Below are positions 7,636 to 16,071 of a stretch of 64,000 bases of DNA, in pieces. Numbering within the stretch: position 1 is the first letter of the stretch; each line of letters opens with the position of its first letter. The DNA is from an uncultured Bacteroidaceae bacterium (GTDB lineage Bacteria > Bacteroidota > Bacteroidia > Bacteroidales > Bacteroidaceae): NCBI GenBank assembly GCA_934394435.1, contig CAKRRN010000007.1, forward strand, positions 16,995 to 80,994. Reading direction: 5' to 3'. A program made the translations under genes and the position numbers. The notes beneath the pieces are model-generated. The model ran no database searches. It worked only from the letters and a program-made list of their open reading frames with translations, and was not told where the DNA came from.

Positions 7636-8847
7636 ATGAAGAAAACAGTTATCTCACTATGCTTGCTCGCCATGCTCACACCCGACATGCAGGCACAGCC
7701 TACACCACGCACAGAACTTACCCCCACCCCACCTATGGGCTGGATGACATGGAACATGTTTAGGGGAAACATCAGCGAGCAACTCATACGAGAGACGGCA
7801 GACGCTATGGTAGCAAGCGGACTGGCAGAAGCCGGATACAAGTATATCTTTATAGACGACCTATGGCAGGGCGGACGCGACGCACGCAACAACATCATAC
7901 CTGACCCCACAAAGTTTCCATCGGGCATCAAAGCCCTGGCAGACTACGTGCATTCGCGTGGACTAAAGCTCGGCATATACTCTGACGCTGCACAACTCAC
8001 CTGTGGAGGCGCAACCGCAAGCCTGGGCTTCGAGGAGCAGGACGCACGCACCTTTGCATCATGGGGTATCGACTATCTCAAGTATGATTACTGTAACGCC
8101 CCTGAGGACAGTGCTACCGCCCGCAAGCGATACCGCACTATGGCAGAAGCCTTGCAGAAGAGCGGCCGCGACATCGTACTCGGCATATGCGAGTGGGGAC
8201 AGCGACAGGCTGAAGAATGGTGCGCACAGGTGGGAGGCCAGCTCTGGCGTACGTCCTATGACGTACGTGACATGTGGAAAGACACCTTGCACCAAGGAGG
8301 CATGGGCATCTTAGACATCGTGAACATAACAGCGCCCCTCGCTCCTACCGTAAACCATAGTCAGTGGCCAGACATGGACATGCTGGTGGTGGGACTCAAC
8401 GGCAAGGGAGGACCATCAAGTGAGCTGGGAGGAAAGGGATGCACACAACAGGAATACCAAAGCCAGATGAGTCTATGGTGTATGCTCTCCTCACCCCTTG
8501 CCCTATCTAACGACTTACGCAAACTGACAGCCGACGACCTACGCATCATTGCCAACACAGAGGCTATCGCCATCAACCAAGACTCACTGGGCAAAGCAGC
8601 CGAACGCAAAGTATGGAAGGAGGATCACCAAGTGTTCGTACGACAACTGTCAAGAGGACGTTATGCTGTGGCACTGCTCAACAGTGCAGACAAGCAACAA
8701 CGGCTGACGGTGGACTTCAAGACACTGGGACTCATGGGTAAGTACCGCATGCGCGACATCTGGGCACACAAACAGATTGCAACAAAGGCAACACGCTGGA
8801 CAGGCATGGTGGCACCGCATGAAACGAAGGTATGGGTGATAGAATGA
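7636..8847 (+). CDS. Alpha-galactosidase, glycoside hydrolase family 27
   Basis: Secreted GH27 enzyme releasing terminal alpha-1,6-galactose from galactomannans or raffinose-type sugars. The start is placed at the ATG at 7636 rather than the in-frame ATG at 7597, because it gives a standard signal peptide (MKKTVISLCLLAMLTPDMQA, then Q21), for a 403-residue protein. Family marks: TPPMGWMTWN at the start of the barrel, IFIDDLW, nucleophile Asp151 in YLKYDYCN, and acid/base Asp209 in RTSYDV. A short beta-sandwich domain closes the C-terminus. There is no carbohydrate-binding module and no neighbouring SusC/SusD, so it is an orphan enzyme; a second alpha-galactosidase of another family (GH36) lies at the right end of the window. 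Confidence 0.93.
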   Translation: MKKTVISLCLLAMLTPDMQAQPTPRTELTPTPPMGWMTWNMFRGNISEQLIRETADAMVASGLAEAGYKYIFIDDLWQGGRDARNNIIPDPTKFPSGIKALADYVHSRGLKLGIYSDAAQLTCGGATASLGFEEQDARTFASWGIDYLKYDYCNAPEDSATARKRYRTMAEALQKSGRDIVLGICEWGQRQAEEWCAQVGGQLWRTSYDVRDMWKDTLHQGGMGILDIVNITAPLAPTVNHSQWPDMDMLVVGLNGKGGPSSELGGKGCTQQEYQSQMSLWCMLSSPLALSNDLRKLTADDLRIIANTEAIAINQDSLGKAAERKVWKEDHQVFVRQLSRGRYAVALLNSADKQQRLTVDFKTLGLMGKYRMRDIWAHKQIATKATRWTGMVAPHETKVWVIE

Positions 8848-8949
8848 CCAGTTTGGGTTAAAGAGGGTTAAATCAACAAAAGGTAGGCAAGAAAAAGTAT
8901 GCGCTTTACGTTTATATTATATAGACAGAAACGCATAACAAGAAACCGT

Positions 8950-10230
8950 ATGAAAGAAACGATGAAGACATTTATGCTGATGGGCATTACAGCCATGGCT
9001 CTCTCAGGTTGCCGTTCAGCACAAGTGAGCAAGGACAACAAAAAAGAAACCGAAAACTGGACCATAGAGGATGAGATAGACAATTCGTACCTTACCCTCT
9101 CAGATGCTCAACGCGAGATGGTGAGTCAGAATAACGGCTTTGCATTTGCCCTCTTCCGCAAGACCATGGGCATGGACTCCAGAGTGATCTCTCCCCTAAG
9201 CGTCACGTATCTGATGAGTATGCTTGCCAACGGTGCCGATGGTGCCACACAGCAGCAGATACTCAGCACCCTGGGCTGGGCAGACAAGGGACAACAGCAA
9301 CCCACCCTGCAAGACATAAACAACTTCTCACGCATGGTGATGGAAAAAGCTGGCAAACTGGATAAAGCGGTGACCGTGGACATCGCAAACTACATCGCTG
9401 TGAACGACCAGCACAAGGTCAATGGAAAATTTCAAAAGAGCGTGGAACAGAACTACAAAGCTGGCGTGGAGAGTCTGGACTTCACATCATCCAAGACGCT
9501 AAAGCGCATCAACAGCTGGTGCTCCGACCACACACGCGGCATGATTCCAAGCATCATAGACCAGGTGGAACCACAAGCGATCTCTTATCTGATGAACGCC
9601 ATCTACTTCAATGGCACATGGAGCGACAAGTTTGACGAGAAGGAAACGAAGCTGGAGCGTTTTCGTGGCTACACACGCGACATCAAGCGAGTAAACATGA
9701 TGCACCGTCACGATGAATACTTCTATGCCGATGGTAAGAACTTCCAGGCTGTACAGATACCCTATGGCAACGGTGCCTTCCGCATGACCGTGATACTGCC
9801 CGCAGATGGCAAAGCCGTTGAAGAGGTAATGGCAACGATGGATGGCGAGAAGTTCTTACATCTGCAACAGAGCATGGAGAAGTGTAACGTTGATCTCAAG
9901 CTGCCTCGCTTCACCACAGAAGCCGAGCAGCCTCTCAACGAAGTCATCTCCGCCTTGGGTGCTCCTCTCATCTTCACGCCTCAAGCAGACTTTAGTCAGT
10001 TTGCCAACGGTGACTTTTTCATATCGAAGATGCTACAGAAAGCCAAGATAGAGGTAAGCGAAGAGGGCACAAAGGCAGCAGCCGTCACAGCTGCCATCAT
10101 GGTGATGAGCGCACTGCAACCCGAAATGAAACGCAACGTGACATTCCATGCTGACCATCCCTTCGCCTACATCATCAGCGAGCGCAGTACAGGCAACATC
10201 TTCTTCATGGGACAATTCACAGGTGAATAA
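8950..10230 (+). CDS. Serpin (serine protease inhibitor), lipoprotein
   Basis: A serpin of about 426 residues from the ATG at 8950 (8962 is also possible; an upstream in-frame ATG at 8899 would bury the signal). The signal ends in a lipobox, ALSG-C, so the protein is lipid-anchored. The serpin fold is recognisable throughout (ISPLSVTYLMSMLANGA, ISYLMNAIYFNGTW, NVTFHADHPFAYIISE, TGNIFFMGQF). The reactive-centre hinge is of the inhibitory type: EEGTKAAAVTAA, small residues that can insert into sheet A, followed by a P1 region around AIMVMSALQ. It therefore probably inhibits a chymotrypsin- or elastase-like protease at the surface, a role shown for serpins of gut bacteria. It is followed by a strong terminator. 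Confidence 0.93.
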   Translation: MKETMKTFMLMGITAMALSGCRSAQVSKDNKKETENWTIEDEIDNSYLTLSDAQREMVSQNNGFAFALFRKTMGMDSRVISPLSVTYLMSMLANGADGATQQQILSTLGWADKGQQQPTLQDINNFSRMVMEKAGKLDKAVTVDIANYIAVNDQHKVNGKFQKSVEQNYKAGVESLDFTSSKTLKRINSWCSDHTRGMIPSIIDQVEPQAISYLMNAIYFNGTWSDKFDEKETKLERFRGYTRDIKRVNMMHRHDEYFYADGKNFQAVQIPYGNGAFRMTVILPADGKAVEEVMATMDGEKFLHLQQSMEKCNVDLKLPRFTTEAEQPLNEVISALGAPLIFTPQADFSQFANGDFFISKMLQKAKIEVSEEGTKAAAVTAAIMVMSALQPEMKRNVTFHADHPFAYIISERSTGNIFFMGQFTGE

Positions 10231-10323
10231 AGGGGGAAAAACGTTGCCCCAAGAGCATCTCGTGAGGGCGTTACGATAGATACTCTACCCCACGAAAAAA
10301 AATAAGACTAAATCACAAGTTTG

Positions 10324-10369
10324 CAACCTCATAAAAAGCCTCTTCGTCAGGGTGCTTTTTATGAGGTTG
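10324..10369. terminator. Bidirectional terminator between serpin and xylanase
   Basis: Perfect 16-bp inverted repeat CAACCTCATAAAAAGC (10324-10339) / GCTTTTTATGAGGTTG (10354-10369) with a 14-nt loop, between two convergent genes. The stem itself carries the A and T runs, so it can serve both strands. Confidence 0.8.
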
Positions 10370-10452
10370 TCATGTCATACGACATGAGATCCGCATCATC
10401 AAGCGGCTCATGGCTCGTTCTCCGTTCGGGCACGCACACACAAGAAGGCACG

Positions 10453-11604
10453 CTACTCTGACGACTCCTCCAAATCGCGGACTATATAATAGGCAGGTTT
10501 AAACTTATAGTCTTTATCGATAAGCAAAGGATAGTTGGCAGAACCCAGCCAAGAATCATTATCAGACAAATTCCAGAAGGTGACACTACCTATAACATCG
10601 CTATGACGACGAAACACGCGGAAGAGTTCTGCATATTGCCTATTGAACCGTGACAACACTTCATGGTCAGGCATCTGATTGCTGCCTTGCTGGAACTTAA
10701 GCTGACCTCCAGCCTCATGATTGGCTCGAACGTCCAGCTCTGTAATATGCAGCAAATCTACCACCTGAGAGAATGAGTCGATGGCAGCCTCGAGCAACTT
10801 TGTTTCAGGCCAATAGATATTGTAATGTGCCTGCATACCAATACCATGAATAGGCACTCCCTGTTGGTGCATCTTTCTCACCATAGCCAGGATACGGTCA
10901 CGCTTGGCAGGGTCGACCGTGCTGTAATCATTATAGAAGAGAAGAGACTTGGGGTCCGCCTCGTGAGCAAAGGTGAAAGCCTTGGCAATGAACTCATCGC
11001 CACACAAACGATAAATACGAGACTGATGGTAAGGACAGGCTACGTCAGCAGGACCATCGGCAATAGCCTCGTTGACAACATCCCATGCATAGACAACATC
11101 CTTGTACCTGTTGACAACGGCATGGATGTGCTCACGCAGACGAGTGTAGAAGACTTCCTTGGAGACATCCTTTCCCTGGGCATCTACAAACATCCAGTCG
11201 GGGAACTGATTTTGCCAACACAGACAATGGCCACGCATCCTAATCCCATTCTCACGACAAAAATTGGCAATACGGTCTGCTGCCTCCCAAGTATAGACTC
11301 CCTCACGAGGATGTACGGGAGCTGGCTTCATGGCATTCTCTGCTGTGACAGAATTAAAATTGGACTTAATCAAATCCAGATGTTCTGGGGAACTCACATT
11401 CTTCAGACTGAGCGCCACCCCAATATCGAAATGATTGCGATAAGCATCCTTCAACCCACGCACGGACTGACCTATCGTCAGCAGAGGACAGATGACACAT
11501 AGCAGACATGCGACCGCACGAATATAGGACTTTTTCTCACCCAAGAAAGAGAGAGACGAGGACGAGGGGTAAAGAGGGGAAAGATTGTTGAGAAAGGTTT
11601 TCAT
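10453..11604 (-). CDS. Endo-1,4-beta-xylanase, glycoside hydrolase family 10
   Basis: A 383-residue GH10 enzyme cutting the xylan backbone. Acid/base Glu179 lies in WDVVNEAI and nucleophile Glu289 in LHITELDVR; the substrate-binding motifs TAENAMKP and RGHCLCWQNQ are also present. The hydrophobic secretion segment (about residues 28-46, YIRAVACLLCVICPLLTIG) is preceded by an unusual 27-residue Ser/Leu-rich extension; no other ATG lies between, so either the extension is real or a non-ATG start is used. A single catalytic domain without binding modules. It is convergent with the serpin gene and stands alone, with no SusC/SusD genes near. Confidence 0.94.
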   Translation of the reverse strand: MKTFLNNLSPLYPSSSSLSFLGEKKSYIRAVACLLCVICPLLTIGQSVRGLKDAYRNHFDIGVALSLKNVSSPEHLDLIKSNFNSVTAENAMKPAPVHPREGVYTWEAADRIANFCRENGIRMRGHCLCWQNQFPDWMFVDAQGKDVSKEVFYTRLREHIHAVVNRYKDVVYAWDVVNEAIADGPADVACPYHQSRIYRLCGDEFIAKAFTFAHEADPKSLLFYNDYSTVDPAKRDRILAMVRKMHQQGVPIHGIGMQAHYNIYWPETKLLEAAIDSFSQVVDLLHITELDVRANHEAGGQLKFQQGSNQMPDHEVLSRFNRQYAELFRVFRRHSDVIGSVTFWNLSDNDSWLGSANYPLLIDKDYKFKPAYYIVRDLEESSE

Positions 11605-11656
11605 AAAGAGGAATTTAGGGAAAGTGACGTGAGATGGGAAGCGAAAGTCTCTTTCC

Positions 11657-12190
11657 TCACTGGAAGAAAGAGAAATTCACACTGCCGTATGCACGATGTT
11701 CGACGAAGCGCGGATGCTGAGAGAAATCGTTGTGTTTGCCATGCTCTAACACGAAGACACCTCCCTCTTTCAGTAAAGCCCTTTCGAGAACAATATCGGG
11801 CAACTGAGGCAACTGCTCCAGCGCATAGGGGGGATCGGCAAAGATGAAATCGAACTGTTCTCTACACCGTGCCAGATAGCGAAACACATCAGCACGAACA
11901 GGAAAGGAGGCCTTGTCCTGTAACTTATCAAGAAACGAACAGATGAAGCTATAGTGGAGCGAATCCTGCTCAACAGAAACCACATGTCCGCAGCCACGAC
12001 TCAACAACTCGAGTGTGATGCTACCTGTGCCAGAAAAGAGATCCAGTGCGGAGGGTTCCTCCTCAAAATCGAGATACCCCTGAAGGACATTAAAAAGATT
12101 CTCCTTTGCGAAATCGGTTGTGGGACGCGCCTTAAAGGTACGAGGAATATCGAAGCGGCGCCCTTTGTATTTTCCTGTTATTACGCGCAT
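11657..12190 (-). CDS. rsmD: 16S rRNA (guanine966-N2)-methyltransferase RsmD
   Basis: A 177-residue SAM-dependent methyltransferase modifying G966 of 16S rRNA. Motifs: N-terminal MRVITGKYKGRRF, RPTTDFAKENLFN, SAM-binding motif I ALDLFSGTGSI, and the catalytic motif IV FADPPYAL. Length fits the family (about 180-200). It overlaps the end of the DUF3822 gene by 10 nt and is the third gene of a minus-strand operon (hypothetical, DUF3822, rsmD), an arrangement common in Bacteroidota. Confidence 0.96.
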   Translation of the reverse strand: MRVITGKYKGRRFDIPRTFKARPTTDFAKENLFNVLQGYLDFEEEPSALDLFSGTGSITLELLSRGCGHVVSVEQDSLHYSFICSFLDKLQDKASFPVRADVFRYLARCREQFDFIFADPPYALEQLPQLPDIVLERALLKEGGVFVLEHGKHNDFSQHPRFVEHRAYGSVNFSFFQ

Positions 12191-12921
12191 GTATCAACGT
12201 TTAAAATATAGTTTTTGACTTCCTGACAGAAATGCTCCGAAATGTCACTCAGCAGACAGAGTGTCTTCTGTGCGTCCAGCTCCATATTGCGCCACACAGC
12301 CAACAGGTAGTAAAGGCGATCCTCATCGGTGAGGGCAGGATAAGCACAGGCAAAACGCAACTGGGTTCCCTGCACCACACAGACATGTAACTCTGTGGCA
12401 TCCTGCTGCACATACATGCGTGGTTCGTCGTCAGTCAGTGTGCGCACGCACTCCACTGCCTGGCAGACGACTTGTCCACAACGCCCCAACACCTGAATCT
12501 GCGGATAGAATTCGCTCACAGCTGTCACCAGCGCGTGGTTTATGGTGAAAATCTCCACCACATCCAGCGAAGGCAATATCCGATGGCGGATATCGGCATT
12601 GTTTAGCTTGAGCGATGAGAATGTCAGACGATAGAGGGACATCATGTCCGAACGCCGAAATAACTCGACTGGAACATAGGTGGCAGGGGAATGTGCCACA
12701 AGTTCTACCTGCTCGTAGCGCCCCTTAGCCGAATCCAATTCACTAAGGAAGGCACGGGTTGTAGCTACCCTGGCAGGGGTGCTTGCATCGGAGAAGTTGC
12801 GACAAGCATGTCGGATGACAGCCCCTGACGAGTTGTACACATAGACAGAAAGTCCATCCACTAAAAGGTGGATGGACAATCTGTATGTATTCTGAGGGCT
12901 ATCACTCCCAGTTGCCTGCAT
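12181..12921 (-). CDS. DUF3822 family protein
   Basis: A protein of about 246 residues of the DUF3822 family, a Bacteroidota family that usually precedes rsmD. The start is set at the ATG at 12921 (MQATGSDS); an in-frame ATG at 12951 would overlap the upstream gene by 50 nt rather than 20. DUF3822 proteins are distant relatives of the actin/ASKHA fold in predicted structure, but no function is established. Visible features are an N-terminal YRLSIHLLVDGLSVYVYNSSG and a central NHALVTAVSEFYP segment reminiscent of that repeat fold. There is no signal peptide or membrane segment, so it is cytoplasmic. Translation is coupled to both neighbours by overlap. Confidence 0.8.
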   Translation of the reverse strand: MQATGSDSPQNTYRLSIHLLVDGLSVYVYNSSGAVIRHACRNFSDASTPARVATTRAFLSELDSAKGRYEQVELVAHSPATYVPVELFRRSDMMSLYRLTFSSLKLNNADIRHRILPSLDVVEIFTINHALVTAVSEFYPQIQVLGRCGQVVCQAVECVRTLTDDEPRMYVQQDATELHVCVVQGTQLRFACAYPALTDEDRLYYLLAVWRNMELDAQKTLCLLSDISEHFCQEVKNYILNVDTCA

Positions 12922-13597
12922 TGTTATTCCAGTTTGATCCTGCTTCACCAATCTTCAGACCTGCATAAGCACCTTTGGCTTCAGCCTCTTCTGCACGATT
13001 GTAGATAAGACGCTTGCCAGCCTTGCCCATTCCCTTGAGGAAACTGCTATCGGGAGCATTACACTCCATCACCTGCATGATTGTACCAGAACGTGTGGTG
13101 TTGGGGACTGCTATCAGCTCAAAGGTATCGCCCTGTGAGAAGGGAATGAAACGCATAGAGTCTGGCTCGAAACCCTCTTCCTTGTAGAGAGAGTCACGCA
13201 ACGATACCCACACGGTGTCTCGACGGAAGTTCTGCAAGCCGTTGGCAGCAATAGCAGCCTGGTTGCCGCTGTTGACAATAGCCGCTGCTGAAGACTCTGT
13301 GAGACCTTTGTCCATCTGATCATCAGTCAAATCACCTTGCTTCATAATGATAGGCAACTTGCCATTCTTGACAAAGTTGATCAACTCAGTCCAGTCTGCA
13401 CAGTACACACCATTGTGCTGCGACTTGTACTCTTCCTCTGCCTTTCTGATATCAATCAGACGGGCTTTTACAACTGACTCGCGCTGTGCCACCTCGTCAT
13501 CGAATCCAATCGTGTCCGAAATGCTATGCCAACTGATGAATAACAGCAGCAAAGCACACACGCCCAAAATAAGATTTACAATCTTCTTCTGCTTCAT
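12902..13597 (-). CDS. Conserved hypothetical protein with N-terminal membrane anchor
   Basis: A 231-residue protein starting MKQKK followed by the hydrophobic segment IVNLILGVCALLLLFISW (residues 6-23), then a charged helix and the sequence LIDIRKAEEEYKSQHNGVYCADWTELINF (stated in two parts: residues 47-58 and 59-76). This layout, one N-terminal helix, then a region counting residues of 'aeeeYk..nG.Y..dw.eL', resembles type II pseudopilins, but no prepilin peptidase site (G before F-T-L-x-E) is visible. The C-terminus ends in an Asn/Gly-rich tail. It is the first gene of the rsmD operon. Function unknown; probably a periplasmic protein held by its N-terminal helix. Confidence 0.72.
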   Translation of the reverse strand: MKQKKIVNLILGVCALLLLFISWHSISDTIGFDDEVAQRESVVKARLIDIRKAEEEYKSQHNGVYCADWTELINFVKNGKLPIIMKQGDLTDDQMDKGLTESSAAAIVNSGNQAAIAANGLQNFRRDTVWVSLRDSLYKEEGFEPDSMRFIPFSQGDTFELIAVPNTTRSGTIMQVMECNAPDSSFLKGMGKAGKRLIYNRAEEAEAKGAYAGLKIGEAGSNWNNNAGNWE

Positions 13598-13702
13598 GTT
13601 CGTATTTGTTTTTTATTTCGTATTTTCGTCGTATATTCGCATTACAAAAGTAAAATAAATAATTCACATAAGAGGTCTTCAAAGAGATTTTTTATCAAAA
13701 GA

Positions 13703-15157
13703 ATGCCATTCACAGAGGAATTACGAGACTTAACACTCGCTCATTTCGCTCATACGCCCACCAAATGCCAGTTTTTTGCCATCTGCAAGTGGACAGAATT
13801 CATGTTGAGCAGAGAGAGCGACGCATTATTTTTACTTCGAGGCTATGCCGGCACGGGAAAGACCTCGCTTGTGGCTGCTATGGTACAGACTCTAAAGCAG
13901 TTGGAGCAGCCTGTAGTACTACTTGCACCCACAGGCAGAGCTGCCAAAGTATTCTCAAGCTACTCGGAAATGCCCGCCTACACCATCCACAAGAAAGTAT
14001 ACAGACAGAAGACACTCACAGACCCTGGCCTCTTTCAGTCGAACGTCAACCTACACAAAGGGACAACGTTTATCGTAGACGAAGCATCGATGATCTCGAA
14101 CATGGGGAATGACGGAGCGGTCTCTTTTGGTACAGGACGTTTGCTGGATGACCTGATACACTACGTATATTCATGTGAAGGTTGTCGGCTGATGCTCGTA
14201 GGCGACACAGCTCAGCTTCCGCCCGTGGGTACAGACGAAAGTCCCGCTCTCGACCCTAACATATTGACAGGATACGGACTGCAAGTGTACCAGGCACAAA
14301 TGACTGAGGTGGTGCGTCAGACTAACGAATCGGGCATACTATGGAACGCCACTATGCTACGAAGCATGTTGGCAAACGAGACTGGCGAAGGGATTGACTT
14401 ACCACGCTTTCGCATACAGGGAATGCCTGACATCTGCGTAGTGAATGGCGATGAGCTGATAGAGTCACTGGAAAGTAGCTACAGCCAGTATGGGACAGAT
14501 GACACCATCGTGATAACCAGAAGCAACAAACGTGCCAACATCTTCAATCAGGGTATACGCGCACGCATATTATATATGGAAGAGGAACTGGGCGGAGGAG
14601 ACCAGATTCTCATTGCCAAGAACAACTACTTCTGGACCGAGAAAGAGACTGCCGGCACGCAAAAGAAAGACAGCCAGATGGCATTCATCGCAAACGGAGA
14701 TACGGCAGTGGTGCACAGGGTGCACGGAGAAAGGAGCTTCTACGGTTTTCGCTTTGCTGATGCCACACTGCGCTTTCCCGACTATGGAAACAGAGAGATG
14801 GAGGTGACGATACTGCTGGACACACTCAGTAGCGAAGCCCCAGCACTCACACGCCAGCAACAAGAAACGCTCTTCCAAGCCGTGTGGGCAGACTACCCTG
14901 AGATAGGAGACAAGCGTGAACGTATGAAGAAGCTACGCACAGACCCTTACTTCAATGCCCTGCAAATCAAATATTCCTATGCCGTCACATGCCACAAGGC
15001 ACAGGGTGGACAATGGAGCCACGTCTACATTGACCAAGGATACATGACCGATGACATGCTCACGCCCGACTATCTGCGCTGGCTCTACACAGCCCTCACG
15101 CGAGCCACCGAGCGCGTGTTCCTCATCAACTGGCCCGAGAGGCAAGTGGAGGAGTAA
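13703..15157 (+). CDS. RecD-like ATP-dependent DNA helicase (AAA family, UvrD C2 domain)
   Basis: A 484-residue superfamily 1B helicase. Walker A is at residues 47-54 (GYAGTGKT, Lys53), then motif Ia VLLAPTGRAAKV, Walker B FIVDEASMI, motif III LMLVGDTAQLPPVG, and the C-terminal motifs V/VI TCHKAQGGQW and LYTALTRATERV. It is about 250 residues shorter than RecD2 because the N-terminal helix-hairpin-helix part is missing; the start begins close to the ATPase core. Such short RecD-like proteins are common in Bacteroidota and probably act in DNA repair or recombination. It ends 10 nt from the convergent nucleotidyltransferase gene. Stand-alone gene, no clear promoter seen. Confidence 0.9.
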   Translation: MPFTEELRDLTLAHFAHTPTKCQFFAICKWTEFMLSRESDALFLLRGYAGTGKTSLVAAMVQTLKQLEQPVVLLAPTGRAAKVFSSYSEMPAYTIHKKVYRQKTLTDPGLFQSNVNLHKGTTFIVDEASMISNMGNDGAVSFGTGRLLDDLIHYVYSCEGCRLMLVGDTAQLPPVGTDESPALDPNILTGYGLQVYQAQMTEVVRQTNESGILWNATMLRSMLANETGEGIDLPRFRIQGMPDICVVNGDELIESLESSYSQYGTDDTIVITRSNKRANIFNQGIRARILYMEEELGGGDQILIAKNNYFWTEKETAGTQKKDSQMAFIANGDTAVVHRVHGERSFYGFRFADATLRFPDYGNREMEVTILLDTLSSEAPALTRQQQETLFQAVWADYPEIGDKRERMKKLRTDPYFNALQIKYSYAVTCHKAQGGQWSHVYIDQGYMTDDMLTPDYLRWLYTALTRATERVFLINWPERQVEE

Positions 15158-15167
15158 GGGGGCAATA

Positions 15168-15515
15168 TCATCTACACCCACAAGCTACTTCTCTGTTCAG
15201 CATAGGATAGACCTCTACCCCACACCTGTCAATGTGACTGCGGAGTTCGGGACTTTGCAAATGGTCATAGACGCAGAAGTCGAACTCATAGGGCAGAAGA
15301 AGGTCTTCTACCCGAGTCTGCAAGCCCAGCACATCATCAAGCGACACCTCCTTGCCCATCAAGGTAATGTCCACATCCGAAAACGGCTTATTGGTTCCCT
15401 TAGCACGCGAGCCAAAGAGAACCGCCCTCTCAATGTGTGGGAATTGAGCCATCAGCGACTGCAATCGTCCCCACGTCTCTTCATCAATTCCGTATAGTCT
15501 CATATTTCGAGGCAC
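15168..15515 (-). CDS. MntA-type nucleotidyltransferase, antitoxin partner (HI0073-like)
   Basis: A 115-residue minimal nucleotidyltransferase. The Pol-beta signature is at residues 35-49: GSRAKG followed by SDVDI, with metal-binding Asp47 and Asp49, and a third acidic residue Asp79 in EFDFCVYD. It is encoded 15 nt after a HEPN-type partner, forming the two-gene HI0074/HI0073 unit. In the related HepT/MntA (type VII) toxin-antitoxin systems, MntA adenylylates (AMPylates) the HEPN toxin next to its active site and silences it. Whether this pair is a toxin-antitoxin system is inferred from the family; the active-site residues of both proteins are intact. Confidence 0.88.
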   Translation of the reverse strand: MPRNMRLYGIDEETWGRLQSLMAQFPHIERAVLFGSRAKGTNKPFSDVDITLMGKEVSLDDVLGLQTRVEDLLLPYEFDFCVYDHLQSPELRSHIDRCGVEVYPMLNREVACGCR

Positions 15516-15530
15516 AATGGGTCTGCAGGA

Positions 15531-15962
15531 TTACTCTGAGTCCTTCAGCGTATTCATCCTTGTACTGAACTTTTCAAAAACAGGCAGATAACTCTGGATG
15601 ATACGACCAAGCACCTCATTAAACTCATCCTCATCATAGCAATGTGAAGTGAGGTTGCGCGAGGATATGGTATCCATCCATACGGCATCCTCAACAAGCC
15701 CCATTTGCAGAGCCTTGCGTATAGCATCTCTGGAACCTTGCACATCAGTGTAGCCCTGATACTCCTCATAGTCCTTCATCAGTTTCCATGCCAGTTCTTG
15801 AGTGTATTCAAAGCGTTGTACGAGTCCCTCCTTCATCAAGTCATCTATCTCGCCATCAGTACCCCCATGTTCTTGCAGAATCCTTACTGCAGTACGCAAC
15901 CGAGCCAAAGCCTTGTCGTAATTGTCAAGCCGCTGTATCCATCGTATGTCTTGTTCCATCAC
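15531..15962 (-). CDS. HEPN-domain toxin-like protein (HI0074 / nucleotidyltransferase substrate-binding family)
   Basis: A 143-residue all-helical protein of the HI0074 family. The HEPN ribonuclease motif RX4H is intact at residues 102-107 (RNLTSH), followed by the conserved YDE. Other marks: FEYTQELAWKLMKDY and GSRDAIRKAL. HEPN proteins with this motif cut RNA, and the partner nucleotidyltransferase gene lies immediately downstream in the same transcript. The gene order, toxin first and antitoxin second, is usual for this family. A promoter with good spacing lies just upstream. A role in phage defence or plasmid-like stabilisation is possible but not shown by context; no other defence genes are near. 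Confidence 0.88.
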   Translation of the reverse strand: MMEQDIRWIQRLDNYDKALARLRTAVRILQEHGGTDGEIDDLMKEGLVQRFEYTQELAWKLMKDYEEYQGYTDVQGSRDAIRKALQMGLVEDAVWMDTISSRNLTSHCYDEDEFNEVLGRIIQSYLPVFEKFSTRMNTLKDSE

Positions 15963-15978
15963 ATTGCTTCTTTTCCCA

Positions 15979-16008
15979 CAAAGTTAAGTCAAATCTACGA
16001 ATACGCAA
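15979..16008 (-). promoter_or_regulatory. Promoter of the HEPN/MNT pair
   Basis: On the minus strand: TTG (16006-16008), 19-nt spacer, TAACTTTG (15979-15986), 17 nt before the start codon at 15962. No obvious operator palindrome overlaps it. Confidence 0.7.
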
Positions 16009-16071
16009 CACATTCCTCCTCATATATCCGCCGAAAAGACCTCCCCGAACACGACTAACCGAGATATCCTG

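Noticed and set aside
8899..8949. Upstream in-frame ATG for the serpin
   Set aside because: Adds a basic segment before the lipoprotein signal; the ATG at 8950 gives a normal lipobox distance.
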